42,674 nucleotides of DNA from Mucilaginibacter sp. (GCA_030445275.1 JAUCSE010000011.1:1-42674), one strand, 5' to 3'; shown: positions 1 through 8,034, numbered from the stretch's first letter. Notes: generated by a model from the letters alone, not told the origin. Program-made: numbers and translations.

Positions 1-228
1 TCACACATGGCTAATAAAAAAGTTAAAACATTATTGCACCTGTCGGCCATTGTTGCCATACAATACAACCAGGATCTAAAGCTTTTTTATGAACGTAAAG
101 TATTGCAAGAGAAAAAGAACAAAATGAGTGTCATCAATGCCGTCAGAAACAAACTCATCCTACGAATATTCGCCTGCGTTAATCAAAATAGACCCTATGA
201 AAAAAATTATCAGAAAGTAGTTGCTTAA
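1..228 (+). CDS. IS110-family transposase, C-terminal part (runs in from the left edge)
   Basis: The frame is open from base 1, so this is the tail of a longer gene rather than a 73-residue protein. The readable part (KVKTLLHLSAIVAI..., then FYERKV, KNKMSVINAVRNKLILRIFAC) resembles the C-terminal transposase_20 region of IS110/IS1111 transposases, where a helix-rich segment ends in an N-A-[VI]-R-N-K-[IL] motif followed by a short basic tail. These enzymes are DEDD recombinases that, in the family, act with a bridge RNA made from the element's non-coding end. The catalytic N-terminal part lies outside the window, so intactness cannot be judged. The IS end should lie in the 120 bases downstream, but I could not define it. 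Confidence is moderate to good for the family. Confidence 0.75.
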   Translation, partial: SHMANKKVKTLLHLSAIVAIQYNQDLKLFYERKVLQEKKNKMSVINAVRNKLILRIFACVNQNRPYEKNYQKVVA

Positions 229-239
229 ATCATAGAAAT

Positions 240-328
240 CGACTGTAGGGAGAAATCTTATACTTTATTAGAGTTCACAAAAAAGGAACGAAGAAGAAGA
301 TCTCTCCTCGTTCCTCGTCGAGATGACA
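240..328. repeat. Degenerate palindromic repeat, family B copy 1
   Basis: The segment starts with GTAGGGAGAAATCTTATA and ends with TCTCCTCGTTCCTCGTCGAGATGACA. It is a decayed relative of the clean copy at 17880-17965 (GTCATTTCGAACGAGG ... CGTTCGAAATGAC): the shared core is GGAGAAATCTTAT on one arm and GATCTCTC/GATTTCTC on the other. It fills the gap between the IS110 fragment and the SDR gene. No protein is encoded. Confidence 0.55.
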
Positions 329-348
329 TGAGCTTTGAGTTTTATTAA

Positions 349-1089
349 TTATCTGGGTTGTTGCATCACTTTTAAAGCTTCGGCAGGAGATGACAGGTAT
401 AGTTGATAAAGCTGCTCTGTCCCGGCAACCCTGATCTCATAATTATCGGTTTCCAAAGCAGCTAAAAATTCATCGGCAACCTGCGAAGCCGGAATGCCAT
501 TATGACCTCCAATTTCTGTTGAAAATTCAGTATCGACCAATGGCGGCATCAATTCAAATACTTTAACGGGTGTGTCTGTTAACGCAACCCTTAATGCCTG
601 GGTGTAAGAGTGTAGTGCGGCTTTACTTGCTGAATAAGTTGCAGTTACCTTACCCGGTACAAAAGCTACTATGGAGGATACATTTACTATAGCTGCTTCA
701 TTTTGTTTTTTAAGCGTTGGCAGTAATTTTTCGTTAAGTCTGATGACTGACAGGTAATTGGTATGCATTTCGGCGCTTGCTTTTTCAAAAGTATCGGTAT
801 TGTTGAGCAGATCGCTTAAAGAGGCAGCGCCAGCGTTATTGATCACGATATTAAGATTAGGAAAATCGCTGGTTAACGTTGCCACAAGCGATTCCACATC
901 GGCAGCATCTGATATATCGGCATTAATGGCGGTAACATTTTGCAACTGAGCAGCCGCTTTTTGCAAACGCTCAGGGTTACGGCCAATAATGATAACATGA
1001 TTGTTTTTGGCTGATAATTGTTTGGCAATTTCAAAGCCTATGCCAGCGCTGCCGCCGGTAATAAGTACAGTATTTTGTGTGGTTTTCAT
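349..1089 (-). CDS. SDR-family oxidoreductase (DltE-like)
   Basis: A 246-residue classical short-chain dehydrogenase/reductase, the usual length. The NAD(P)-binding motif TGGSAGIG is at residues 11-18, NNAG at 84-87, an Asn at 111, the catalytic Ser around 139 and YSASK at 152-156, so the catalytic tetrad is complete. There is no signal peptide, so it should be cytosolic. The sequence is closest in feel to the DltE-type group (Pfam adh_short) common in Bacteroidota. The substrate cannot be told from sequence. It stands alone. Upstream is a TetR-type palindrome overlapping the predicted promoter, so repression by a TetR protein encoded elsewhere is likely. The start at 1089 is supported by the -7 box 30-40 bases upstream. 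Confidence 0.85.
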   Translation of the reverse strand: MKTTQNTVLITGGSAGIGFEIAKQLSAKNNHVIIIGRNPERLQKAAAQLQNVTAINADISDAADVESLVATLTSDFPNLNIVINNAGAASLSDLLNNTDTFEKASAEMHTNYLSVIRLNEKLLPTLKKQNEAAIVNVSSIVAFVPGKVTATYSASKAALHSYTQALRVALTDTPVKVFELMPPLVDTEFSTEIGGHNGIPASQVADEFLAALETDNYEIRVAGTEQLYQLYLSSPAEALKVMQQPR

Positions 1090-1120
1090 TTGTTTTGTAT
1101 TGATGATTAATTTAACAAAA

Positions 1121-1142
1121 CAAAATTATACCAATCGGTATA
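1121..1142 (-). promoter_or_regulatory. Promoter -7 box with TetR-like operator upstream of the SDR gene
   Basis: On the minus strand TAATTTTG (plus 1121-1128) fits the Bacteroidota -7 box TAnnTTTG. Directly overlapping it is the inverted repeat TATACC-AATC-GGTATA (1127-1142), of the size and AT-edge/ACC-GGT style often bound by TetR-family repressors. Its position over the promoter is that expected for a repressor site. No tetR gene lies nearby in the window. That a TetR protein binds here is inference. Confidence 0.6.
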
Positions 1143-1229
1143 TTTTTACAATAGGCAATACTCATCTTTGTGTCATCATTGTAAATGTTGGTGAAATATG
1201 AGCTCTGACAGAGCTGCTTACTTCCACCA

Positions 1230-1313
1230 CGTCATTGCGAGGAACGAAGCAATCCCCAATTTACAGGGCCATTCTGCAAAGTCGGGGATTGCCACACTGG
1301 GTTTGCAATGACG
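1230..1313. repeat. Palindromic repeat, family A copy 1
   Basis: Begins CGTCATTGCGAGGAACGAAG and ends GGTTTGCAATGACG, so the outer arms are inverted copies; the inner arms AATCCCC and GGGGATT also pair. It lies between the divergently placed SDR promoter and the end of lutC. The same end sequence occurs at 5697, 13950, 16563 and 34517. A small separate hairpin (AGCTCT-GAC-AGAGCT, 1201-1215) sits just before it. Confidence 0.85.
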
Positions 1314-1337
1314 GGTTGCATAAATTAAATGGAAAAG

Positions 1338-1931
1338 TTATGTTAATATGAAAACCGATAAGCTTCTTGGCCCATGAGCCCCGATCACCAGTGATTGTTC
1401 AATATCCGCGGTTTTTGAAGGCCCGGATATAAATGCTCCGTAGCCATAATCGGCATTACCAATTTTGGCATAAGCCTGGCTCATGGTAGGTACCAGGTCA
1501 TCCTTACTGATTATCACAGCCAGATGTTGGCTTATAAAGGGCAATACCCTCACATTCATTTGGGTTTCGGTTAACCACAGTGCTCCGTTTTCGGCAACAC
1601 CCAGGTTTGATTGTAATATGGTCAGCTCCACATCGGCAAAGCTGTGCGATAGTTCATGGGTTACGTCACCGGCAAAGGTATAGTCGTCCAATCCCTGAAT
1701 GCCCGATATTATTTTTACACCCGGCTTAAACTCTTTGTGCAGTATGGTCTTTATAGCTTCAAGGTCAGGTACTTCATAAACAAAACTACCCCCTGCGCTG
1801 GCTATAGCAGTATATTGCTGAATCAATGGTTCATTTGTTGCAGTTAAGGTGTTTAATATTTCCAGATCAGGTAGTTCAGCCCGGTTAAACTGGTTGCTTT
1901 TAACTGCTGCTAGTATTTTATCGCGACTCAT
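1338..1931 (-). CDS. lutC: Lactate utilization protein C (LUD domain)
   Basis: A 197-residue LUD-domain (YkgG/LutC) protein, normal length for the family. Visible hallmarks are the N-terminal SRDKILAAVK segment, GNADYGYGAFISGPSKTADIEQ and the terminal GAHGPRSLSVFIL stretch shared by LutC/YkgG proteins. It is the third gene of lutA-lutB-lutC; its ATG overlaps the lutB stop as TAATG, so translation is probably coupled. In Bacillus subtilis LutABC together oxidise L-lactate to pyruvate, with LutC an accessory subunit without an obvious metal centre. Assignment is strong from sequence plus context; the precise lactate isomer is not shown. Confidence 0.92.
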   Translation of the reverse strand: MSRDKILAAVKSNQFNRAELPDLEILNTLTATNEPLIQQYTAIASAGGSFVYEVPDLEAIKTILHKEFKPGVKIISGIQGLDDYTFAGDVTHELSHSFADVELTILQSNLGVAENGALWLTETQMNVRVLPFISQHLAVIISKDDLVPTMSQAYAKIGNADYGYGAFISGPSKTADIEQSLVIGAHGPRSLSVFILT

Positions 1932-3316
1932 TATTGCTGTCCTTCCTTTCTTTTACTATACCACTCGCCAAATGATTGCTCGGGCGCCTTGGGCATTTCC
2001 CGGTGTTTGTACCAGGGATTTAATTGATTGTTAACCGCAAAAGGAGCATACTTAAATGCCAGACGAGCAACTTTACCACCCGATCTGTATAGCGCAGGGG
2101 ATGATAAAGTAAACGCCATAGCTTTCATCGCTATGGTTTTTGCAGTAGGGCTATAACCCTCCTTCACGATCACCTGCCGCCATTTATACAACTGATCATG
2201 GATATCAATTTTTACCGGACATACATTACTGCACGACCCACAAAGTGTTGAGGCAAAAGGCAGATCAGCATATTTTTTCATATCCAGGTTTGGCGCAAGT
2301 ATGGAGCCAATAGGACCTGCAATAGCCGTATGATAGCTGTGGCCGCCACTTTTACGATAAACCGGACAAGTATTCATACAGGCCCCGCAACGTATACATT
2401 TTAACGAGTTGCGGAAATCCTCACGACCCAATTGTATGCTGCGACCATTATCAACAATTACAATGTGTATCTCCTTACCCTGTTGCGGTTTTTTAAAATG
2501 GCTGGAATAAGTGGTAATAGGCTGCCCGGTGGCGCTGCGGGTAAGCAGTCGTAAAAATACGCCAAGATGTTTCCTTTCGGGGATGATCTTCTCGATGCCC
2601 ATCGAGGCGATGTGGATTTCAGCCAGGTGGGCGCCCATGTCTGCATTACCTTCATTGGTGCAAATTACAATTTCGCCGGTTTCGGCAATGGCAAAGTTAA
2701 CACCGGTAAGTGCGGCACGGCGGGTTAAAAATACCTCACGCAAATGTTGGCGGGCGGTTTCGGTCAATATTTTAGGGTCCGATTCGCCTTTGGCCGAGCC
2801 TAAATGTTCATGAAAAATATCACCTATTTCTTCTTTCTTTTTGTGAATGCAGGGCAGTACAATATGGCTTGGCGGTTCGCCGGCCAGCTGCACAATGCGT
2901 TCGCCCAGGTCAGAATCAATCACATCAACGCCGTGTTCCTTTAAATATTCGTTCAAATGGCATTCTTCAGTAAGCATTGATTTGCTTTTAACCATGCGGT
3001 TGATGCCACGCTCGTTAAGCAGGGTATGTATTATTTTATTATGCTCGGCGGCATCTGCGGCCCAATGCACTGTGATGCCGTTTTTTATCGCGTTAGCTTC
3101 AAACTGCTCCAGGTATCCGCTCAGGTTTGACAGTACATTGTTCTTGATCTGCGACGCGGTTTCCCTTAATAATTCCCATTCAGGTATTTTGTGGGCGGCG
3201 ATATCACGTTTGGCACGTACCCACCACAAGGTTTCGTCATGCCAATCAACCCGGGGTTCGTCTTTATTAAAGGCAGCGGCTAATTCCGCGTGGCTTTTTT
3301 CAGTAATGTTACTCAT
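1931..3316 (-). CDS. lutB: Lactate utilization iron-sulfur protein B
   Basis: A 461-residue protein with an N-terminal LUD domain (about 60-290) and a C-terminal ferredoxin-like region holding two cysteine clusters, CIRCGACMNTCP at 307-318 and CGSCSNVCP at 359-367, the pattern for two [4Fe-4S] clusters. This architecture is that of LutB/YkgF, the electron-transferring subunit of the cytosolic LutABC lactate oxidation complex. The gene overlaps lutA by 8 bases and touches lutC through TAATG, so it is the middle cistron of a tight operon. Nothing looks truncated. The electron acceptor is unknown from sequence. Confidence 0.94.
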   Translation of the reverse strand: MSNITEKSHAELAAAFNKDEPRVDWHDETLWWVRAKRDIAAHKIPEWELLRETASQIKNNVLSNLSGYLEQFEANAIKNGITVHWAADAAEHNKIIHTLLNERGINRMVKSKSMLTEECHLNEYLKEHGVDVIDSDLGERIVQLAGEPPSHIVLPCIHKKKEEIGDIFHEHLGSAKGESDPKILTETARQHLREVFLTRRAALTGVNFAIAETGEIVICTNEGNADMGAHLAEIHIASMGIEKIIPERKHLGVFLRLLTRSATGQPITTYSSHFKKPQQGKEIHIVIVDNGRSIQLGREDFRNSLKCIRCGACMNTCPVYRKSGGHSYHTAIAGPIGSILAPNLDMKKYADLPFASTLCGSCSNVCPVKIDIHDQLYKWRQVIVKEGYSPTAKTIAMKAMAFTLSSPALYRSGGKVARLAFKYAPFAVNNQLNPWYKHREMPKAPEQSFGEWYSKRKEGQQ

Positions 3317-4052
3317 GGCTGTGATGATTTAAGATTTCGGCAACATGAATTACCTTAACATTGCTGTTTTGCCTGCGTAAAATGCCTTCCATATGCATCA
3401 GACAGGAAAGATCGGCCGAGGTAATATATTGAGCGCCATGTTCAATATGGTCGTCTACGCGGTCTTTTCCCATTTTTGAGGATACTGCTTCTTCGGCAAC
3501 GCAAAACGTTCCGCCAAAACCGCAGCAATCGTCCTGCCTGCCAAGCGGTACCAGTTCCAGTCCCTGTACCATATCCAGTAATTGGGCGGGTTTGCTAAAA
3601 GCAGGGGCAACCAGTTCGCTCATTTGCGATATGCGTAAACCGCGCAAGCCATGGCAACTTTGATGTAAACCTACTTTATAGGGGAAACGTGCCTGCAGGT
3701 GATCCACTTTTAAAATATCAATCAAAAACTCGGTTAACTCATAAACCTTTTTCCGGATACTCACAGCCTGGTCTTCCTTTTCGGGCGAATGCAAATGTTC
3801 TTTAATATGCAGGGTGCAACTACCCGACGGGCAAACGATATAATCATAACCCGAAAAATTATCGATAAATAAATTATTACAGCCTGTGGTCAGGTGCTCA
3901 TAGCCTGAATTGGCCATAGGTTGCCCACAGCAGGTTTGATTTTTAGGATAATGAACCTCAACACCTAACTTCTCGAGCAGTTCAAGCGTGGCAATAGCTG
4001 CCTTGGGATAAAACTGATCAACATAGCAGGGTACAAATAAAGCTACCTTCAT
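3309..4052 (-). CDS. lutA: Lactate utilization protein A (CCG-domain Fe-S protein)
   Basis: A 247-residue protein with two cysteine-rich CCG domains: CCG at 41-43 and DDCCGFGGTFC with the Cys pair at 176-177, each paired with an upstream Cys (Cys9; SCHGLRG). These domains, as in GlpC and heterodisulfide reductase, bind Fe-S clusters, and with this length and the lutBC neighbours they define LutA/YkgE. It is the first gene of the operon, with 312 bases of non-coding DNA ahead. No lactate permease (LldP/LutP) or LutR regulator is adjacent, unlike B. subtilis where a permease gene is associated. Confidence 0.93.
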   Translation of the reverse strand: MKVALFVPCYVDQFYPKAAIATLELLEKLGVEVHYPKNQTCCGQPMANSGYEHLTTGCNNLFIDNFSGYDYIVCPSGSCTLHIKEHLHSPEKEDQAVSIRKKVYELTEFLIDILKVDHLQARFPYKVGLHQSCHGLRGLRISQMSELVAPAFSKPAQLLDMVQGLELVPLGRQDDCCGFGGTFCVAEEAVSSKMGKDRVDDHIEHGAQYITSADLSCLMHMEGILRRQNSNVKVIHVAEILNHHSHE

Positions 4053-4385
4053 TATTTTGTTTACTTCAATTGGTTAAAGCAATATTAATGGTTATAAATT
4101 GTAAAACTGTCACCATGTATCTGTAAGTATTGTTTAATGCAAGAAATAGCTTTTACAGCAGGTTATAAGCTATTTGTTTACAACATTACTTATGAATAAA
4201 TGTGAACGGTACGGTTGTATACTAAGTGTGTGAAATTACAGTTATGAGCGACAAGTGTTATCAGCTTTTTTTGCAAAAGATTAATGGTATTTAGCAGGAA
4301 AACTTTTAATAATTTGGCCTTTGTATAATAAGAAATAACAATCCCCGGGAACATAAATTCCGATGTGGTTTGTAAAATAGTTGGT
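4053..4385. other. Non-coding region between lutA and the amine oxidase, with a 9-bp inverted repeat
   Basis: This AT-rich gap separates two divergent genes and should hold both promoters. The clearest structure is a perfect inverted repeat AAATAGCTT (4144-4152) / AAGCTATTT (4167-4175), a possible operator or hairpin about 95-120 bases ahead of lutA. On the minus strand TAATATTG (4080-4087) is one base off the -7 consensus and could serve lutA. I see no convincing -7 box for the amine oxidase and no small gene. Confidence 0.45.
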
Positions 4386-5690
4386 ATGAATAATGCAGAT
4401 ATATTGATAATAGGGGCTGGGGCCGCAGGGTTAATGGCAGCTTATGAGTTGAGTAAGGCAGGTAAAAAAGTAATTATACTGGAAGCGCTTGACCGTATAG
4501 GTGGGCGCGCTTATACACTGCATACCGGATCTGGTTTGGCTACGATTGAACTGGGTGCTGAGTTTGTGCATGGCGACCTGCCCATAACCCTTGGTTTGTT
4601 GAAGGAGGCCGGCATTAAATATAACCTCGCTTCGGCTTCTATGTGGCAATACCAGAAGGGTGAGTTTACTGCTGATGAGTTTTTTATTGAACACTGGGAC
4701 CTGCTGATAACCAGGTTGAACCAACTAAAGCAGGATATGAGTATCAATGCATTTATGCAGCGGGAGTTTTCGGATGATAAATACGAAACGATGCGCGAGT
4801 CGGTGAGAAAATATGTATCCGGGTATGATACCGCTGATCCGCAAAAAGCCAGTTGTTTTGCTTTATTGAACGAATGGCAGCATGAGGACGAAAGCGCACA
4901 GCATCGCATTGTGGGCGGATATGGCACGTTGATGAACTACCTGGCAAATGAATGTAAGGCAAACAGCGGCGAAATACATTTAAATACCATTGTAAAAGAT
5001 ATTTACTGGGAGCCGGGTAAAGTAAGCGCTATTACAACCGGTGGGATAGCTTATCATGCCACAAAGATGATAGTGGCTGTTCCGCCCGGTGTTTTACAGG
5101 CCCCGACGCAGGAAAGAGGCGCTATCGCATTCCATCCGCTGATCACCGAACATAGTGATACCATACAGCAAATAGGCTTTGGCTCGGTGATCAAGATACT
5201 GCTGGAGTTTGATGAGGCTTTTTGGGAGAATGAACAAACCAAAGCAACAACCGGTCATGATTTGAAGGATATGGGTTTCCTGCTTTCGGACGAGGATGTG
5301 CCCACCTGGTGGACTCAATTCCCGGAACGTTCAACACTGTTAACAGGTTGGCTGGGCGGACCCGAGGCCGAAGCAAAAAAAGATTTTTCGGAGGATGAGA
5401 TACTGATGCAGGCATTGCAGTCGATATCCAATATTTTCAAACTAGGTATAGATGATTTGAAGCAAGGCCTCAGATACGGGCAGGTAGTAAATTGGACAAC
5501 GCTGCCCTTTACTCGTGGCTCATACGCTTACGATAAGGTAAATAGCCCTGCCGCTCGTAAAATATTGAATAATCCGGTTAATAGTACTGTATTTTTTGCC
5601 GGTGAATACCTTTATGACGGCCCTGCCATGGGCACGGTTGAAGCAGCTTTTACGAGTGGTAAGTATGTAGCGGAGCGGATGCTAAAATAA
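4386..5690 (+). CDS. Flavin-containing amine oxidase / FAD-dependent oxidoreductase
   Basis: A 434-residue FAD enzyme of the monoamine oxidase family. The dinucleotide-binding GAGAAG (residues 10-15) sits right at the N terminus, followed by the LEALDRIGGRAYTL segment that contacts FAD. The C-terminal FAD signature FFAGEYLYDGPAMGTVEAA is intact. There is no signal peptide or membrane anchor. Such enzymes oxidise primary or secondary amines to imines with release of H2O2, but plant-type polyamine oxidases and other substrates fit equally. I chose ATG 4386 over an in-frame GTG at 4365 because it puts the Rossmann strand at its usual distance. It is a single gene, convergent with the GH8 gene across repeat A2. 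Confidence 0.85.
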   Translation: MNNADILIIGAGAAGLMAAYELSKAGKKVIILEALDRIGGRAYTLHTGSGLATIELGAEFVHGDLPITLGLLKEAGIKYNLASASMWQYQKGEFTADEFFIEHWDLLITRLNQLKQDMSINAFMQREFSDDKYETMRESVRKYVSGYDTADPQKASCFALLNEWQHEDESAQHRIVGGYGTLMNYLANECKANSGEIHLNTIVKDIYWEPGKVSAITTGGIAYHATKMIVAVPPGVLQAPTQERGAIAFHPLITEHSDTIQQIGFGSVIKILLEFDEAFWENEQTKATTGHDLKDMGFLLSDEDVPTWWTQFPERSTLLTGWLGGPEAEAKKDFSEDEILMQALQSISNIFKLGIDDLKQGLRYGQVVNWTTLPFTRGSYAYDKVNSPAARKILNNPVNSTVFFAGEYLYDGPAMGTVEAAFTSGKYVAERMLK

Positions 5691-5696
5691 AAAACG

Positions 5697-5793
5697 CGTC
5701 ATTGCGAGGCACGAAGCAATCTCTATGTTATACAGAGCAAACTTGCATAATTGACCTGCCTAAGTAGAGATTGCTTCGTGCCTTGCAATGACG
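5697..5793. repeat. Palindromic repeat, family A copy 2
   Basis: Ends read CGTCATTGCGAGGCACGAAG and CTTCGTGCCTTGCAATGACG, near-perfect inverted arms of about 27 bases. The core (CTCTATGTTATACAGAGCAAA ... GACCTGCCTA) matches copy A5 (34517-34609) in the opposite orientation. It begins 6 bases after the amine oxidase stop and lies between convergent genes, where the long hairpin could also end transcription from either side. Confidence 0.88.
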
Positions 5794-5813
5794 TGGTGTG
5801 GAATTATCAAAGA

Positions 5814-7085
5814 TCACGGCTTCCAGTAATTGCCAGATACAATGATCATATCCAGCATTTTGATGCTGTTGTCATAATAATCGTAATCTTTTAGTTTAAA
5901 GCCTGTAAGATAATCCCAGAGTTTATTAAGCCAGGGCTGGTTACTTTTATCAACCATAGCCGATACAGTAAAGGGGGCAATAAAGCTTAGGGCTTCAAAA
6001 TAGCGGCCCTTAATGTCATTACCGGCTAGTGTGTATCCCGCCGAAATATTATCCGGGTTGCCACTGGTAGTAAGGCGAATCCAATGATTTATTTTATCAA
6101 CCATGGTTTTTGCACGTGCATCGCCATACAATAAATAATCGCTTGCTATGCGCCACGGAACGCGGCAGGCATTATAATTATAATAGCCATCATATGGCGA
6201 TTCCAGATAGTTGGCTCGTACCGGGCGCGGGTTATTATTGATGCTGTGTATAAAATCAGGGATCAGGCCTGCATCTGGGCTGTATTTACTTTGCATTACA
6301 CTAAAAAGCTGATAACTGTTACCGGTAACTTTTTGCCATTTACCGTTCTGTAAAACGCTTTCGAAAGCTTTAAAGTGGGCCGGCATAAAATCAGACGATC
6401 GTGTGTCGTAATAGTCCTTGCTATCATGCTCAATGGCATCGCTTAACAAAATAGTGTATGTTTTAGCGTTTATTTCGTGCTGCATAATAGCAGCTATCAT
6501 ATTTTGGGCTCCCTGCAGGTAATTGATATTGCCTTTAATACCCCATTGCTTTGCGGCCAATAGCAACGAATAGGCAATATCCATATCGCCATCGGTGGCG
6601 GTAGTTTGGTCAAGATCTTTACAGTTTTTTACCTGTGCCCATGCCATTAAATAGGGCGATGTTTTAGCCGGATGTGCTTTGTAGTAATTGTAAAGGCCAT
6701 CAAAAGTAGTTTTGGCGGCCTTGTCATAACCAGCCATCAATACGGTTATCATCATGCCATAACCCTGGCCTTCAGATACGCACTGTTTGCCTGGTTTTTC
6801 AAACCAGATATAGCATTGGTCTTTTTGGCAACCGGCCTTTACGTAGCGCGCTTTCCACTGATCATAAAAGGCGCTTGTTTGCTTATCCAGTTGCTGTTGC
6901 GACACATGGTTTGGCTTGATGCTGCCAGTTATGTACTGGTTATGCTGCGGAAATGGTTTGAATACGGCCTGGGCATTTACCTGCGCGCCTATAAAAAGCG
7001 AAAGCAGGAGGACGTAGTTAAACCGCCTGCAATTCCAATAATTCCTCAAAACCCTCTTTTTCCATGCACATTTCATTTTCGGCAA
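5814..7085 (-). CDS. Secreted glycoside hydrolase family 8
   Basis: A 423-residue GH8 enzyme, the (alpha/alpha)6-barrel family that cleaves beta-1,4 links in cellulose, chitosan, lichenan or xylan. The proton donor Glu is E105 in SEGQGYGMM and the signature ATDGDMDIAYSLLLA follows with Asp165, Asp167 and Asp169. Residues 1-40 are a basic stretch plus hydrophobic VLLLSLFIGAQVNAQA, a signal peptide, so the enzyme should be exported. The substrate cannot be decided. The start is uncertain: the ATG at 7085 (or 7076) lies inside the upstream LysR gene, giving an overlap of about 60-68 bases, and no Met exists between there and the hydrophobic segment. It may be translationally coupled to the LysR gene. 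Confidence 0.88.
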   Translation of the reverse strand: MPKMKCAWKKRVLRNYWNCRRFNYVLLLSLFIGAQVNAQAVFKPFPQHNQYITGSIKPNHVSQQQLDKQTSAFYDQWKARYVKAGCQKDQCYIWFEKPGKQCVSEGQGYGMMITVLMAGYDKAAKTTFDGLYNYYKAHPAKTSPYLMAWAQVKNCKDLDQTTATDGDMDIAYSLLLAAKQWGIKGNINYLQGAQNMIAAIMQHEINAKTYTILLSDAIEHDSKDYYDTRSSDFMPAHFKAFESVLQNGKWQKVTGNSYQLFSVMQSKYSPDAGLIPDFIHSINNNPRPVRANYLESPYDGYYNYNACRVPWRIASDYLLYGDARAKTMVDKINHWIRLTTSGNPDNISAGYTLAGNDIKGRYFEALSFIAPFTVSAMVDKSNQPWLNKLWDYLTGFKLKDYDYYDNSIKMLDMIIVSGNYWKP

Positions 7086-7965
7086 AGTACATTTTCAGGC
7101 ACGATAAAAAGTTCTGTATAACAGGCGTGTCTTTACAGGTTGCCGCATACCATGTTCGTTTAGCAACACTGTGGTGCAAGGGCTTAGCAACAACATTTCT
7201 GTTTTTTAGATACGGTTTCACTATCCAGTCGGCCATTACACTTATACCCAGCCCGGCGTTTACCATTTCAATAGTAGCATCGGTATAATGTATACGGTTT
7301 AGTGTTTTGGGTTTTATATGCTGTTCGTGTATCAGCGTTTCAATAAGTGGTGTATCCTGGTAGGTGGGGTCATAAAGGGCCAATATCAGATCCTGATCCT
7401 GAAAGTCGCATATATTGATCACCTCTTTTTGAGCAAGCGGATGATCTGCCGGTAAAATGGCATTCAGTCTGTCCTCAAAAATGGGTTCATAATTTATTTT
7501 AGTGTTCACCATTTGTGTGCGCACAATACCCAGGTCAAGATCGCCGCGCATCAGGTAATCAAGCGGACGGCGCGTAGCATCAGATACGATGTTGATATTA
7601 ATATCGGGCCACTGACTTTTAAAATTTTTAATTACACCGGGCAACCAATGGTAAGCGGTGTAGCATTGCATGCTGATATTAAGCTTGCCGGTTTTGCCGT
7701 TCTTGTAGTTGTTGATATCTTCTTCCATACCCCTGATCTCGGCAATTATTTTTTCTGAACTGCGCAAAAAACGATAGCCAATTTCAGATAAATGTAATTT
7801 TTTACCCTCGCGATGAAAAACTTCGATGTCAAGCTCCTTTTCCAGCTCTTTTAACTGGTGACTAAGGGCCGATTGGGTAAGGTGCAGCGTAGCAGCTGCT
7901 TTAGTTAAAGTTCCCTCTTTTGATATGGTATCAACTAAGCGAAAGTGGTGGAGTGCTATATTCAT
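7018..7965 (-). CDS. LysR-family transcriptional regulator
   Basis: A 315-residue LysR protein: a winged helix-turn-helix in residues 1-60 (GTLTKAAATLHLTQSALSHQLKELEKEL), a linker helix, and a periplasmic-binding-like effector domain from about 90. Length is slightly above the family average (about 300), with a C-terminal tail that overlaps the GH8 gene. It is divergent from the efflux operon beginning at 8055 with only 89 bases between start codons, the classic arrangement for a LysR activator of the neighbouring operon. The effector is unknown. A palindrome TTCAT-T-ATGAA (7961-7971) covers its own start codon, suggesting autoregulation. Confidence 0.9.
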   Translation of the reverse strand: MNIALHHFRLVDTISKEGTLTKAAATLHLTQSALSHQLKELEKELDIEVFHREGKKLHLSEIGYRFLRSSEKIIAEIRGMEEDINNYKNGKTGKLNISMQCYTAYHWLPGVIKNFKSQWPDININIVSDATRRPLDYLMRGDLDLGIVRTQMVNTKINYEPIFEDRLNAILPADHPLAQKEVINICDFQDQDLILALYDPTYQDTPLIETLIHEQHIKPKTLNRIHYTDATIEMVNAGLGISVMADWIVKPYLKNRNVVAKPLHHSVAKRTWYAATCKDTPVIQNFLSCLKMYFAENEMCMEKEGFEELLELQAV

Positions 7966-8034
7966 TATGAATTTTACTAATGATTATGACAAAATTAATT
8001 CATTTTTTTCATATATCATATAGCCCTACCTTTG
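7961..8034 (+). promoter_or_regulatory. Efflux operon promoter with candidate LysR sites
   Basis: TACCTTTG at 8027-8034 is an exact TAnnTTTG -7 box, placing the transcript start near 8040 and about 15 bases before ATG 8055. Upstream are the perfect palindrome TTCATTATGAA (7961-7971) and an inverted pair ATGAATT (7967-7973) / AATTCAT (7997-8003). These are reasonable binding positions for the divergent LysR protein. The promoter box is seen; LysR binding is inferred. Confidence 0.6.

Noticed and set aside
1230..1313. Family A repeats considered as CRISPR units or as a tRNA-like structure
   Set aside because: The copies are 4-18 kb apart, have no regular spacers, and show a simple two-arm hairpin rather than a cloverleaf.
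2847..3332. Long plus-strand open frame opposite lutB (161 codons)
   Set aside because: It is antisense to a confidently assigned gene with two Fe-S motifs, its translation is Ser/Leu-rich and matches no known family, and no promoter or start context supports it.
4365..4385. GTG start 21 bases upstream of the amine oxidase ATG
   Set aside because: The extra seven residues (MVCKIVG) push the FAD-binding strand away from the N terminus; the family normally begins within a few residues of it, and the ATG at 4386 fits.
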